Shown in pieces: positions 37,153 through 49,129 of a stretch of 64,000 nucleotides of DNA (position 1 is its first letter; the number at the start of each line of letters is the position of its first letter). Below the pieces are notes generated by a model, which saw nothing but the letters and a program-made list of their open reading frames with translations, did not search any database and was not told the DNA's origin. The position numbers and the translations under genes were made by a program. Origin of the DNA: Chrysomallon squamiferum (taxonomy: Eukaryota; Mollusca; Gastropoda; Neomphalida; Peltospiridae); assembly GCA_012295275.1 (NCBI GenBank), contig CM022665.1, positions 38,346,933 through 38,410,932 on the forward strand, written 5' to 3'.

Positions 37153-38527
37153 ATGGGAAGAAATTATGAAAACAGTATGAATTAAGAATTAATCAAATGG
37201 TATAATTATATTAAAACATTTAGTATAATATTTTCAGCTTCCTATCATAGAATATTTGGAAGAGACAAGACCAGGTATTCCACTTCTGCCAAAAGATCCG
37301 ATTCTTCGTGCGAAGGTAACAAAACATTGTGTCTGTATTATATCAAACATCATCCTTATTTATCATCACGATTACTGGTATCGTCATCATGATCACTATC
37401 ATTAAACATCGCCATTAACAACACTAAGAACATACAACGTTAATATTACAGGCTAGAGCTTTGGCAGAGATAATAAACTCAGGAATACAACCTCTTCAGA
37501 ATATCAGGGTTGAAAAGAAATCAGGTGATAGAACGTGGGCCAAATTTTGGATAGAACGAGGATTTGCAGGCAAGCTGATTTAAACATTTTAAAATCTTAA
37601 TTTATTTTTGAGCATGCCAGTCACAAACGCTTATGGATCACAATACATATCAGATGTAAAGTGAATCTGTAACAGCTTCAATAGTATTCGATATAAAAGC
37701 TAATTTCTGACTTCTGAAAAGAAGATAAGAAAGGCGCGCCATTATTTAAAAAAAAAAAAAACACCAAAACAACAACAAAAAAACACAACAGATATGGAAT
37801 ATTATGTCATTACTGTTTTGCCGTAATAACATTTCTTTCCTTTTTTAAACGATGTTTTACAGGTTTGGAGCTAGCACTGCGGGAAACTGCGGGTAAATAT
37901 TCAGTGGGAGACAGCTTGTCTTTGCCCGATGTATATCTTGTACCTCAAGTTTATCGAGCCCATAGGTAACATAATACATAGTTTTATTAAATATGTAGGA
38001 ATTTTCATATAGTAGAATTCAGTTTTGATAAATATGTATTTTGCTTGTTCATCTGTACATCACTAGAGTATTTGTGTGTATTATTATTATTATTAATTTT
38101 TTTATGTGTGCTTATACATATTTAATTAATATGCACAATATGATTCTTCCTTTAAAATTAACACATTTTTGTTCATAGATAGTCATAATAAATGAAAATA
38201 ATCCATAAATATATTAAACAACGTGGGACTACGTAATATATTTAATATTTCAAACCACTGTTATTAATATTCAAGAAATTATAATGTATACTTGACTTTT
38301 CACGTATGTTAATCCATGGTATATTAAATTAATATTTATATTACCTTGACTGAAAGAAAATTAAGTATACCTTATTGTTTTCTTTTATTTGCAGAGTAAA
38401 TGTGGACATGTCTCAATTTCCGATTATAAGTCGTATAGATTCGACTCTGTCGGAACTGGACGCTTTCAAATCTGCGCATGCGTTACGACAAGAAGATTGT
38501 CCAAAAGAAGAAAAAATTACGACATAG
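35071..38527 (+). CDS. GSTZ1: Zeta-class GST / maleylacetoacetate isomerase, gene 1 (8 exons, 218 aa; copy A)
   Basis: Exons: 35071-35097, 35666-35717, 35920-35987, 36458-36535, 37238-37315, 37452-37569, 37863-37965, 38395-38527; 657 nt ending in TAG. Length matches animal GSTZ1 (216 aa). The thioredoxin-fold half has [20 protein letters not shown], then NPMGEVPTLIIDG and [14 protein letters not shown]; the helical half has NSGIQPLQN and YSVGDSLSLPDVYLVPQVYR. The enzyme isomerises maleylacetoacetate to fumarylacetoacetate in tyrosine catabolism, using glutathione, in cytosol or mitochondria. The conserved SSC motif reads SSSC here, so Cys is shifted by one. Exon 1 codes for MDYHNSADK, unlike gene 2's MAAESLGVK. 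Intron 6 begins with GC rather than GT. The copy in segment B is 54484-58007. Confidence 0.9.
35560..35632. repeat. (GTT)n(ATT)n microsatellite (copy A)
   Basis: GTT units followed by ATT units in intron 1 of GSTZ gene 1; it is 3-6 bases longer in copy B. Confidence 0.92.
35789..35840. repeat. (CA)n microsatellite (copy A)
   Basis: About 25 CA units in intron 2 of GSTZ gene 1; longer in copy B (55206-55280). Confidence 0.95.
36024..36096. repeat. (CA)n/(CG)n microsatellite (copy A)
   Basis: CA units with CGCG interruptions in intron 3 of GSTZ gene 1; different in length in copy B. Confidence 0.93.
37086..37151. repeat. (GA)n microsatellite (copy A)
   Basis: About 32 GA units in intron 4 of GSTZ gene 1. 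Confidence 0.95.
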
Positions 38528-38572
38528 TTCATGAAAATGTCCTGTCTCTTTGCAGTTTGTTTAAAACAAACA

Positions 38573-38578
38573 AATAAA
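38573..38578 (+). promoter_or_regulatory. Candidate poly(A) signal AATAAA, GSTZ gene 1 (copy A)
   Basis: AATAAA 46 bases past the stop codon, conserved after exon 8 in the modules and in copy B (58053-58058). Confidence 0.5.
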
Positions 38579-39121
38579 TAATATTGCATCAGTTTGCGAT
38601 GTGTTTCAGTTTTTTATTTATTTCTCGTACATCTAATCACGAAGGCCTATATCAACTTTATAAATAATTACCATTTTTCAATAGCCGATGAATAAATAAA
38701 TAAATAAAAAAGTAAAACAACAACAACAACAACAAAAATAATAATAAATTAAAAATTAAAAATAATAATAAATATATATATTTTTTTTCTTTGGATGAAA
38801 AATATACCTCATTTATTCATTCAGTCAATCGGCCAGTCGTATTTACACATTTATTCACTTTACAAAAAGAAATAATAAAACGTTAAATAAAAGCGAATAG
38901 TAACTAACCGCCATATCTCAGAAAACCCACCGACACGGACGAGCAAAGCAACGATTATATTCAAGTAAAAATATCACCAAAAACTAGCACAAACATCCAC
39001 ATTTATCCCTTAATCAGTAAGACACCGACGAAGAAGAAGAAGAAGAAGAAGAAGAAAAAAATATATTTTCACTTCACTGGGGGGGGGGGGGAAGAGATTT
39101 AAAAAAAGAACATTTATCAGC

Positions 39122-39411
39122 AATATTTGAGGATAATATCGTTTTAAAAATGAAGCAACAGGTACACATATAGGTTGTATGTAAATGCATATTTACATTA
39201 TATAATTTACAAAATGTTGCCGCCCCCCTCTTAAACCGCAACTGAAGTTTGTGTGATATGCATCAGAAGTCGACGTTTAAAGGAAATGAATGTTTGCTTG
39301 TTTACTTTTGTGACCTAGTTAATGACACTACCTCCGGGTCGCTCTCTCGCTCGCTCACGAACAAAGATCTTGTATTATTGACTGAAACGAAGAACTAGCC
39401 TACTACGGAAA
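39122..39411 (+). promoter_or_regulatory. Repeated GSTZ promoter/5' flank, module 1 (copy A)
   Basis: This ~290-bp block precedes every MAAESLGVK exon (also 41935-42223, 44748-45036, 58285-58575, 61058-61346) and is nearly identical in all. It has a CpG-bearing stretch (CGGGTCGCTCTCTCGCTCGC), and AAAATGGCGGC at the start codon fits a YY1 site. No TATA box is obvious at a fixed distance. Confidence 0.55.
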
Positions 39412-41284
39412 ATGGCGGCTGAAAGTTTGGGCGTCAAGGTACGTATTTGGGATATTTTTGTATGAAAGTAGTCACACCCTTAATAGTTCGTCTTAAAACT
39501 GTATTAAAAGATTATTTTCAGTTTCCTTGACCTTAACTTGTGACGAAGGCGATGTCACACTATTCAGATTATTGTATTTGTTACAGGAGTAGAATAAAAA
39601 GTATGAAAGCTAAACAACAACAACATCAACAAAAATTATTATTATTATTATTTTTGAATGATATTTAATATATATATTGTACACTTTACATTTTTTTCAG
39701 CTTGTTCTTTATTCGAAAACAAGACAAGGCGCGCCGTTATTTAAAACGCTAGGTATATTACGTCATTACTGTTTTTGACGTAATAACGTTTCTTTCCATT
39801 TTTAAACGATTTTCGCCGGTAGCTTTGAAGAAAACTGCGGTTACATATTCAGTCGGAGACAGTTTGTTTTTGAGTCTATACGACTTATAATAACCTAACC
39901 CAATGCATATTTTGTATCTCAAGTTTATCGAGGTAATAAGTAATATAATATTTATTTTTATTAAATATGTAGGAATTTTTATATCTTTCTATAGTAGAAC
40001 TCACAGTTTTGATAAATATGTTTTGCATGTTCAACTGTACAGCACTAGGATGTTGGTGTGGACCACATTTATTATTATTATACATTATTATTTATTTTTA
40101 TTTACTTATTTATTTTTATTATTATTTTTTTTATGTGTGCTTATACATATTTAATTACAATATACACAATATGATTCTTCCTTTAAAACTTACAACTTTG
40201 TATTTATAGTTAGCAATAATAAGTGAAAATAATCCATATATATATATTAAACAACGTGGGACTACTTAAAATACTTTATACCATTTCAAACCACTGTTAT
40301 TAACTTTCAAATAATTATAATGTTTACTTAACTTTTCACGTTTGTTAATCCATACATAATATATTAAATTAATATTTATATTAAAATGACCTGAAAGAAA
40401 TTTAAGTATACCTTATTGTTTTGTTTTATTTGCAGAGTAAACGTAGACATATGTCCGTGGGCTATTATAAGTCGTATAGACTCAACGCTGTCGGGACGAG
40501 ACGCCCGCAGATTTTAACGTGCGTTTCGGCACGAAAATGGCCGAAACAAAAGTCACATTTTGTGGTTCATGAAAACATCAGGACTGTTAGGCGTTTGTGT
40601 AAAAGAAACAAATAAATAATATTTCATCATTTTGCCATCTTTTTTTACTTTTTGTACTTGTTTTTTATACCTCAAGTTTATCGAGCCCAGAGATAACATA
40701 ATATATATTTTTGATTAAATATGTGGGAATTTTTATATCTTTCTATTGTAGAATTCACAGTTTTGATACATATGTATTTTGCATTTTCATCTGTACATCG
40801 CTAGGGTATTTGTGTGCACCACATTTATTATTATTATACATTATTATGTTGTTGTTGTTTTTTTTTAGTTTGTTTTTTTATGTGTGCTTATACATATTTA
40901 ATTAATATACACAGTATGATTCTTCCTTTAAAACTTACAACTTTGTATTTATAGTTAGCAATAATAAGTGAAAATAATCCATATATATATATTAAACAAC
41001 GTGGGACTACTTAAAATACTTTATACCATTTCAAACCACTGTTATTAACATTCAAATAATTATGTTTACTTAACTTTCAAATAATTATAATGTTCAGTTA
41101 TCTTTTCACATTTGTTAATCCATACATAGTATATTAAATTAATATTTATATTAAACTCACCTGAGAGAAAATTAAGTATACCTTATTGTTTTGTTTTATT
41201 TGCAGCGCAAACATGGACATATGTCAAATTCCGATTGTAAGTCATATAGACTCAGCTCTGTCGAAAATGGACGCTTTCAGATAG
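39412..41284 (+). pseudogene. GSTZ mini-gene module 1 (exon 1, hybrid exon 2, exon 7/8 relics; copy A)
   Basis: Exon 1 (39412-39438, MAAESLGVK) keeps its GT donor. Exon 2 (from 39701, after a good acceptor) keeps only LVLYS, then joins sequence matching intron 6 of gene 1 (AAGGCGCGCC), so exons 3-6 are deleted. Spliced, exons 1 and 2 read into a stop after 34 residues. A broken exon 7 with a ~29-bp insertion lies near 39820-39928. Exon 8 copy one (40436-40517) reads VNVDICPWAIISRIDSTLSG and stops early. A stub of the exon 7 end is near 40667-40691. Exon 8 copy two (41206-41284) reads ANMDICQIPIVSHIDSALSK and stops. No full GST can be made. Confidence 0.8.
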
Positions 41285-42223
41285 TCTTACGTAACGAAAA
41301 GAAGATTGTCCAAAACCAAAAAACAATATTACTATATAGTTCATGAAAAGGTTCCATCTCTTTGCAGTTTGTTTAAAACATAAATAAAAAATATTGCATC
41401 TTTTTGCCATTTGCTTCAGTTTTTTTTAATTTTATTTCTCGTATATCTAATCACGAAGGCCTATATCAACTTTATAAATAATTACCATTTTGCAATAGCC
41501 AATAAATAAATAAATAAATAAAAAAGTAAAACAACAACAAGAACAATAATAATAATAAATAAAAAAAAAATAAAAATAAATATATATATATATTTTTTTT
41601 TCATTGGATGAAAAATATACCTCATTTATTCATTCAGTCAATCGGCAAGTCGCATTTTACACATTTATTCACTTTACAAAAAGAAATAATAAAACATTAA
41701 ATAAAAGCGAATAGAAACTAACCGATACATCTCAGGAAACCCACTGACACGGACGAGCAAAGCAACGATTATATCCAAATAAAAATATCACCAAAAACTA
41801 GCACAAACATCCACATTATCCCTTAATCAGTAAGACACTGACGAAGATGATGAAAACATATATATATATATATATAGTTTCACTTCAATGGGGCAAAAAA
41901 AAAAAAAAAAAATTAATTTATTTTTTTATCAGCAATATTTGAGGATAATATCGTTTTAAAAATGAAGACACAGGTACACATATAGGTTGTATGTAAATGC
42001 ATATTTACATTATATAATTTACAAAATGTTGCCGCTCCCCTCTTAAACCGCAACTGAAGTTTGTGTGATATGCATCAGAAGTCGACGTTTAAAGGAAATG
42101 AATGTTTGCTTGTTTACTTTTGTGACCTAGTTAGTGACACTACCTCCGGGTCGCTCTCTCGCTCGCTCACGAACAAAGATCTTGTATTATTGACTGAAAC
42201 GAAGAACTAGCCTACTACGGAAA

Positions 42224-44093
42224 ATGGCGGCTGAAAGTTTGGGCGTCAAGGTACGTATTTGGGATATTTTTGTATGAAAGTAGTCACACCCTTAATAGTT
42301 CGTCTTAAAACTGTATTAAAAGATTATTTTCAGTTTCCTTGACCTTAACTTGTGACGAAGGCGATGTCACACTATTCAAATTATTGTATTTGTTACAGGA
42401 GTAGAATAAAAAGTATGAAAGCTAAACAACAACAACAACAACAAAAATTATTATTATTATTATTTTGGAATGATATTTAATATATATATTGTACACTTTA
42501 CATTTTTTCAGCCTGTTCTTTATTCGAAAACAAGACAAGGCGCGCCATTATTTAAAACGCTAGGTATATTACGTCATTACTGTTTTTGACGTAATAACGT
42601 TTCTTTCCATTTTTAAACGATTTTCGCCGGTAGCTTTGAAGAAAACTGCGGTTACATATTCAGTCGGAGACAGTTTGTTTTTGAGTCTATACGACTTATA
42701 ATAACCTAACCCCATGCATATCTTGTATCTCAAGTTTATCGAGGTAATAAGTAATATAATATTTATTTTTATTAAATATGTAGGAATTTTTATATGTTTC
42801 TATAGTAGAACTCACAGTTTTGATAAATATGTTTTGCATGTTCAACTGTACAGCACTAGGATGTTGGTGTGGACCACATTTATTATTATTATACATTATT
42901 ATTTATTTTTATTTATTTATTTATTTTTATTATTATTTTTTATGTGTGCTTATACATATTTAATTAATATACACAATATGATTCTTCCTTTAAAACTTAC
43001 AACTTTGTATTTATAGTTAGCAATAATAAGTGAAAATAATCCATATATATATATTAAACAACGTGGGACTACTTAAAATACTTTATACCATTTCAAACCA
43101 CTGTTATTAACTTTCAAATAATTATAATGTTTACTTAACTTTTCACGTTTGTTAATCCATACATAATATATTAAATTAATATTTATATTAAAATGACCTG
43201 AAAGAAATTTAAGTATACCTTATTGTTTTGTTTTATTTGCAGAGTAAACGTAGACATATGTCCGTGGGCTATTATAAGTCGTATAGACTCAACGCTGTCG
43301 GGACGAGACGCCCGCAGATTTTAACGTGCGTTTCGGCACGAAAATGGCCGAAACAAAAGTCACATTTTGTGGTTCATGAAAACATCAGGACTGTTAGGCG
43401 TTTGTGTAAAAGAAACAAATAAATAATATTTCATCATTTTGCCATCTTTTTTTACTTTTTGTACTTGTTTTTTATACCTCAAGTTTATCGAGCCCAGAGA
43501 TAACATAATATATATTTTTGATTAAATATGTGGGAATTTTTATATCTTTCTATTGTAGAATTCACAGTTTTGATACATATGTATTTTGCATTTTCATCTG
43601 TACATCGCTAGGGTATTTGTGTGCACCACATTTATTATTATTATACATTATTATGTTGTTGTTGTTTTTTTTTAGTTTGTTTTTTTATGTGTGCTTATAC
43701 ATATTTAATTAATATACACAGTATGATTCTTTCTTTAAAATTTGCAAATTTATATTTATAGTTGGCCATAATAAATGAAAATAATCCATATATATATATA
43801 TTAAACAATGTGGGACTACTTAAAATACTTTATACCATTTCAAACCACTGTTATTAACATTCAAATAATTATGTTTACTTAACTTTCAAATAATTATAAT
43901 GTTCAGTTATCTTTTCACATTTGTTAATCCATACATAGTATATTAAATTAATATTTATATTAAACTCACCTGAGAGAAAATTAAGTATACCTTATTGTTT
44001 TGTTTTATTTGCAGCGCAAACGTGGACATATGTCAAATTCCGATTGTAAGTCATATAGACTCAGCTCTGTCGAAAATGGACGCTTTCAGATAG
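42224..44093 (+). pseudogene. GSTZ mini-gene module 2 (copy A)
   Basis: Near-identical repeat of module 1 at a period of 2812 bases. Exon 1 is 42224-42250. Hybrid exon 2 is 42512-42589, starting PVLYS then KTRQGAPLFKTLGILRHYCF and stop. Exon 8 relics are 43243-43324 and 44015-44093. Here exon 2 keeps Pro at its first codon, as in the intact genes; module 1 has Leu. Copy B has only one such module. Confidence 0.8.
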
Positions 44094-45036
44094 TCTTACG
44101 TAACGAAAAGAAGATTGTCCAAAACCAAAAAACAATATTACTATATAGTTCATGAAAAGGTTCCATCTCTTTGCAGTTTGTTTAAAACATAAATAAAAAA
44201 TATTGCATCTTTTTGCCATTTGCTTCAGTTTTTTTTAATTTTATTTCTCGTATATCTAATCACGAAGGCCTATATCAACTTTATAAATAATTACCATTTT
44301 GCAATAGCCAATAAATAAATAAATAAATAAAAAAGTAAAACAACAACAAGAACAATAATAATAATAAATAAAAGAAAATAAAAATAAATATATATATATA
44401 TTTTTTTTTTCATTGGATGAAAAATATACCTCATTTATTCATTCAGTCAATCGGCAAGTCGCATTTTACACATTTATTCACTTTACAAAAAGAAATAATA
44501 AAACATTAAATAAAAGCGAATAGAAACTAACCGATACATCTCAGGAAACCCACTGACACGGACGAGCAAAGCAACGATTATATCCAAATAAAAATATCAC
44601 CAAAAACTAGCACAAACATCCACATTATCCCTTAATCAGTAAGACACTGACGAAGATGATGAAAACATATATATATATATATAGTTTCACTTCAATGGGG
44701 CAAAAAAAAAAAAAAAAAAAATTAATTTATTTTTTTTTTTATCAGCAATATTTGAGGATAATATCGTTTTAAAAATGAAGACACAGGTACACATATAGGT
44801 TGTATGTAAATGCATATTTACATTATATAATTTACAAAATGTTGCCGCTCCCCTCTTAAACCGCAACTGAAGTTTGTGTGATATGCATCAGAAGTCGACG
44901 TTTAAAGGAAATGAATGTTTGCTTGTTTACTTTTGTGACCTAGTTAATGACACTACCTCCGGGTCGCTCTCTCGCTCGCTCACGAACAAAGATCTTGTAT
45001 TATTGACTGAAACGAAGAACTAGCCTACTACGGAAA

Positions 45037-45543
45037 ATGGCGGCTGAAAGTTTGGGCGTCAAGGTACGTATTTGGGATATTTTTGTATGAAAGTAGTCAC
45101 ACCCTTAATAGTTCGTCTTAAAACTGTATTAAAAGATTATTTTCAGTTTCCTTGACCTTAACTTGTGACGAAGGCGATGTCACACTATTCAGATTATTGT
45201 ATTTGTTACAGGAGTAGAATAAAAAGTATGAATAACTCAATGAACGAATTGAGCATGATTTTATATTGTGGGTACAGGCAAAGAGAAATACAGAGTACGA
45301 AAGCTAAACAACAACAACAACAATAACAACAAAAAAATTATTATTATTATTATTATTATTATTATTTTGGGGTGATATTTAAAAAATAAAATAAAATAAA
45401 ATAATAAAATATTGTACACTTTACATTTTTTCAGCCTGTTCTTTATTCCTTCTTCAGAAGTTCTGCTGCCTGGCGAGTTAGAATCGGTGAGAACAGAATA
45501 TATACTAATTGTAATAAAATACTAGAATTTGCATACCAAAATA

Positions 45544-45622
<79 letters not shown>

Positions 45623-47236
45623 ATTGTACATTATCGGTATTGTAATATGCTTGAACTATACTTCATTACAATATAAAAATTATTTTTATTCCAGCTCTGG
45701 CTATGAAGGGGATTGACTACGAATACAAAGCTGTCCATCTAAGTAAAGACGGTGGACAACAGGTATGTGAATGTCCAGGCAACGAATAATATGTAAAAGT
45801 ATTACTAACATAACATGGATATGTTAACGTCGTTTGATATATAACATGTTAATAAAATTTGGAAATATCAGTTTACATAAATTAAAAACAAATACAGTAC
45901 AAACGTTTATTTTCACAAAAGATGTTCTCTTTCCAATATGTTCTTTGTTGCTTTAGTAAATTATTGATAGATTAAAAATCTTTTTTTTTTTTTTTTTCTT
46001 CCCCCCAGAGAACTGATGAATATCGTAAATTAAACCCTATGCAACAAGTTCCAACTCTGGTGATAGATGGACACACGCTCATTCAGTCAGTATGTATTCA
46101 CATGCTTAATAAACATTAGTAGATTCAATTGACCACGAACCCATCCCCATAACATGCAAACCATGCAGTCAACAATCCATTCGTTAATTACCATTCCATC
46201 TGCCACTGTTTCATACTCATGATGCCACACACTTTGTCCAAAACAGATTCATCGGTCTATCTAGCCAGACAGCCTGGCAGATAACAGTACGTCAACTTCC
46301 ACACGCACACCAATATCCAGTATAGGTATAAAAAAGAAAAAAAGAAAAAAAAAAAGAAAGAAAGAACCTCACCCCAAAACACAAAAACAAAGCTGCCAAG
46401 CGAACAGGAGAAACAACACACAAACACCCATTCCGTCATATATATATATTTATTTATTTATTAAATATTATTATGGTTTTTGTAGTTGCCAATTATTGAA
46501 TATTTGGAAGAAACCAGACCGGAAGTAGCACTTCTACCAAAAGATCCAGCACTCAGGGCCAAGGTAAAACAGTGAATATATATCTATCTATATATATATA
46601 AATATATATAGATATATATTGATTTTTGTTGTTATTTTTTGTTGCTCTACATATCCATCATCAGTATTATCTATACATGCATAATCCACTTCGGTCGTCA
46701 ATAGTGAATAACTCGGTTACATTTTTGTGCATTTACTATACTTAATCTACTCAAGGCATTTCATTTTATCGGTACAATCCTTATGACGTCCAATTTTCAG
46801 ATTTTGTGCAGTAGCAATAAGATATATGTCAGATGATTCTATCAAAAACTGCTACCAAAGAGTTGTCTTGGAAAACATCTCAGGCAGTATACCCATGTTA
46901 GATACTCTTGAACTTGTGTATGCCGATTGACTTTCCTTAATTATTAAATGCATTAACAAACAAGTGACTGTTGATTGGTTTATCACAGGCACGTGCTCTG
47001 GCTGAAATAATCAACTCTGGAATACAGCCACTCCAAAACGTCAATGTGAGAAAGAAAGTAGGCGAGGAGAAAGCACAGGAATGGGTTAAGTTCTGGATAG
47101 AAAGAGGACTTACAGGTTGGTTTGTGACGTTGTTGTCATACATTATCGTAAAAGCAAATTCTCCAAGCAGACTGTATAATAGTGTGAAATGAATACTCGG
47201 ATATAAGGAATGTGTTATTCTGAACAAACAAACAAA

Positions 47237-47305
<69 letters not shown>

Positions 47306-47662
47306 AACAACAACAACAACAACAACAATAACAACAACAACAACAACATACAACAACAACAGTAATAATAAATAAAATTTAAAAAAGATTTTAAAAAAGA
47401 TTAAACAAATTATTAATAAACTATAAATTCATTTTTTTTAAATTAGACTTAATTTATTTTTAAAAGATAGTTTAAAGGAAGCTTTTTAATTTATATGTAA
47501 TAGTTATATTTCATACTTCACTGTTAATTAATAAATATATTTAATATTCTACTTTATAATATATATATATATATATATATATTTTAACAACAGCTCTAGA
47601 GAAAGCTTTGCAGGAGACAGCAGGCAAATACTGTGTTGGAATAACGTAACTCTACCCGATCT
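45037..47662 (+). CDS. GSTZ1: Zeta-class GST, gene 2, truncated by assembly gap (copy A)
   Basis: Exons: 45037-45063, 45435-45486, 45695-45762, 46009-46089, 46486-46563, 46989-47115, and 47594 up to the gap at 47662. Protein motifs include [53 protein letters not shown] and [20 protein letters not shown]. The role is as in gene 1, but the SSC motif is SSA, lacking the conserved Cys. Exon 4 has one codon more than gene 1 and exon 6 three more. Compared with copy B, exon 7 lacks one G near 47640, giving a frame shift; being ~20 bases from the contig end, this is probably a sequencing error. First exon and promoter are shared with the modules. Confidence 0.85.
45549..45620. repeat. (GA)n microsatellite (copy A)
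   Basis: About 36 GA units in intron 2 of GSTZ gene 2; only about 15 units in copy B (61853-61883). Confidence 0.95.
47240..47362. repeat. (AAT)n(AAC)n microsatellite (copy A)
   Basis: AAT units followed by many AAC units in intron 6 of GSTZ gene 2. Frames of poly-Val/poly-Ile on the minus strand are artefacts. Confidence 0.95.
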
Positions 47663-47862
47663 NNNNNNNNNNNNNNNNNNNNNNNNNNNNNNNNNNNNNN
47701 NNNNNNNNNNNNNNNNNNNNNNNNNNNNNNNNNNNNNNNNNNNNNNNNNNNNNNNNNNNNNNNNNNNNNNNNNNNNNNNNNNNNNNNNNNNNNNNNNNNN
47801 NNNNNNNNNNNNNNNNNNNNNNNNNNNNNNNNNNNNNNNNNNNNNNNNNNNNNNNNNNNNNN
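47663..47862. other. Assembly gap (200 N)
   Basis: Exactly 200 N, a conventional size for a gap of unknown length between contigs. Sequence to the left and right overlaps by homology rather than being adjacent. Confidence 0.99.
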
Positions 47863-47949
47863 TTCAGTTAAAGTAGTAATCTGCGAATGTGCGTATTAAA
47901 AGATAGGTTAATATTAGAAAGAAAGGTGAGGGATTGCAGAGATTTAGCA

Positions 47950-48602
47950 TAGGCATTTGCGTTTACGTATATGAAACATTTACGCGTGTGCATTTCTGTA
48001 TAGTTATAGCAATTTTTTGAAACATTATAAAGGGTGAATTTTGTTTTTATGATTTCTTTATCTTTGCACAGATTAGTGCAGCTTAAGTTGTATTTTCTTG
48101 CATGGTTCTCCACATAATGATCATGAAGACAGAACCCTTATCTCAAAGAAGCCGTGGTTGAACTTACGTACCGTTGTACCGTTGGGTGAACGAGATTACG
48201 ATTTCAAAAAGCTGAATTCAAACTAATATATGCTTGAAAAAGTAGTAAATTAACATTGTTGACCCGTATATTGCCGTAAGATGTTGTTTTGCTTTTTGCT
48301 GAGAAATAGACAAAACATTTATTTGTTCGCAAACGAAAATACTGGCCATTCCATACTATACTGTTGCACGTGAAGCAAATAAATAATTGATATGTAACAA
48401 AATTTCTTTCAAAAACAATTCTTCTGTAAAATTATATATGATGAGAAAATGATCCCATGCTATCTTTGATATGGAAAAGATTACGAATTTTTTCATGAAT
48501 AAAATTTGCCTGTATTTTTCTTTCAAAATCTAAGGAGAACCTGATTGATATCGCTCATTTGGCAGCGAATATTGAATACCTCATACTTGTTGACAGTGCT
48601 CT
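47950..48602 (+). repeat. Left arm of inverted repeat (copy B)
   Basis: Counterpart of 28578-29220. Its partner is 53086-53745 in inverted orientation. Confidence 0.83.
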
Positions 48603-49129
48603 TCTTCCAGTACTAGAAACCTGACGAGATCCGCTAACCCCCCCCCCACCCCGAGGGATCATCGGTTTTGACCCTTTGTATCAGATAATCTCAGTCTGGA
48701 GCAAAGGGCTTTCAACAAAGACACGTCTGCTGTTCGGCAGTATGTAGATTGGGGGGTTTGGCAAAGTAATGCAGCTATTTGCATTTGTGGATTTTAAGAA
48801 AAAGAACTGTTCCTGCAGTATACTGAAATATTACTTTCTGGCCTATCTCATCACAAACTCACATCTGTCTGTGTGGGTCACAGACACCATTCTTATTTGG
48901 ATTGAACCCACCAACACTTGAAGAATGTCTATCCTGAATTATTTTCTTTTAAATCATAAACACTATATATTTTCTACAAGATACACATTTAACAAATGTT
49001 TATGAAATTATGACCAGGTCTCAGTTGGGGATAGGTAATTGTTATATACAAGTCACTTAAAAGTAATTCCAGGAAGTTGACTATTTTTTATTTTTATTTA
49101 TTTATTTTTTTAACAATAAAAAAAAAACT

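Larger units (their letters stand above)
28485..47662. repeat. Large duplicated segment, copy A
   Basis: This segment recurs as 47863-63905 in the same order and orientation, with very high identity in introns and intergenic sequence as well as exons. Copy A runs up to the N gap. It is ~3.1 kb longer because it has one more 2.8-kb GSTZ module and a ~316-bp stretch (about 38698-39014) that copy B lacks near 58163. Confidence 0.95.

Noticed and set aside
38389-38577. 62-residue open frame over GSTZ gene 1 exon 8
   Set aside because: Wrong frame of a real exon; phase from exon 7 fixes the frame ending in EEKITT.
40421-40615. 64-residue open frame starting MFYLQSKRRHMSVG (and copies)
   Set aside because: It reads the exon 8 relic in a shifted frame; in the ancestral phase the relic gives VNVDICPWAIISRI and stops.
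38600-45036. CRISPR-like or phage-like repeat array
   Set aside because: The repeats are 2.8 kb long with eukaryotic exon relics and splice sites; nothing resembles short repeats with unique spacers.
46937-47359. 140-residue minus-strand frame with poly-Val (also 63183-63617)
   Set aside because: It is antisense to GSTZ exon 6 plus an AAC/AAT repeat; the true coding strand is plus.
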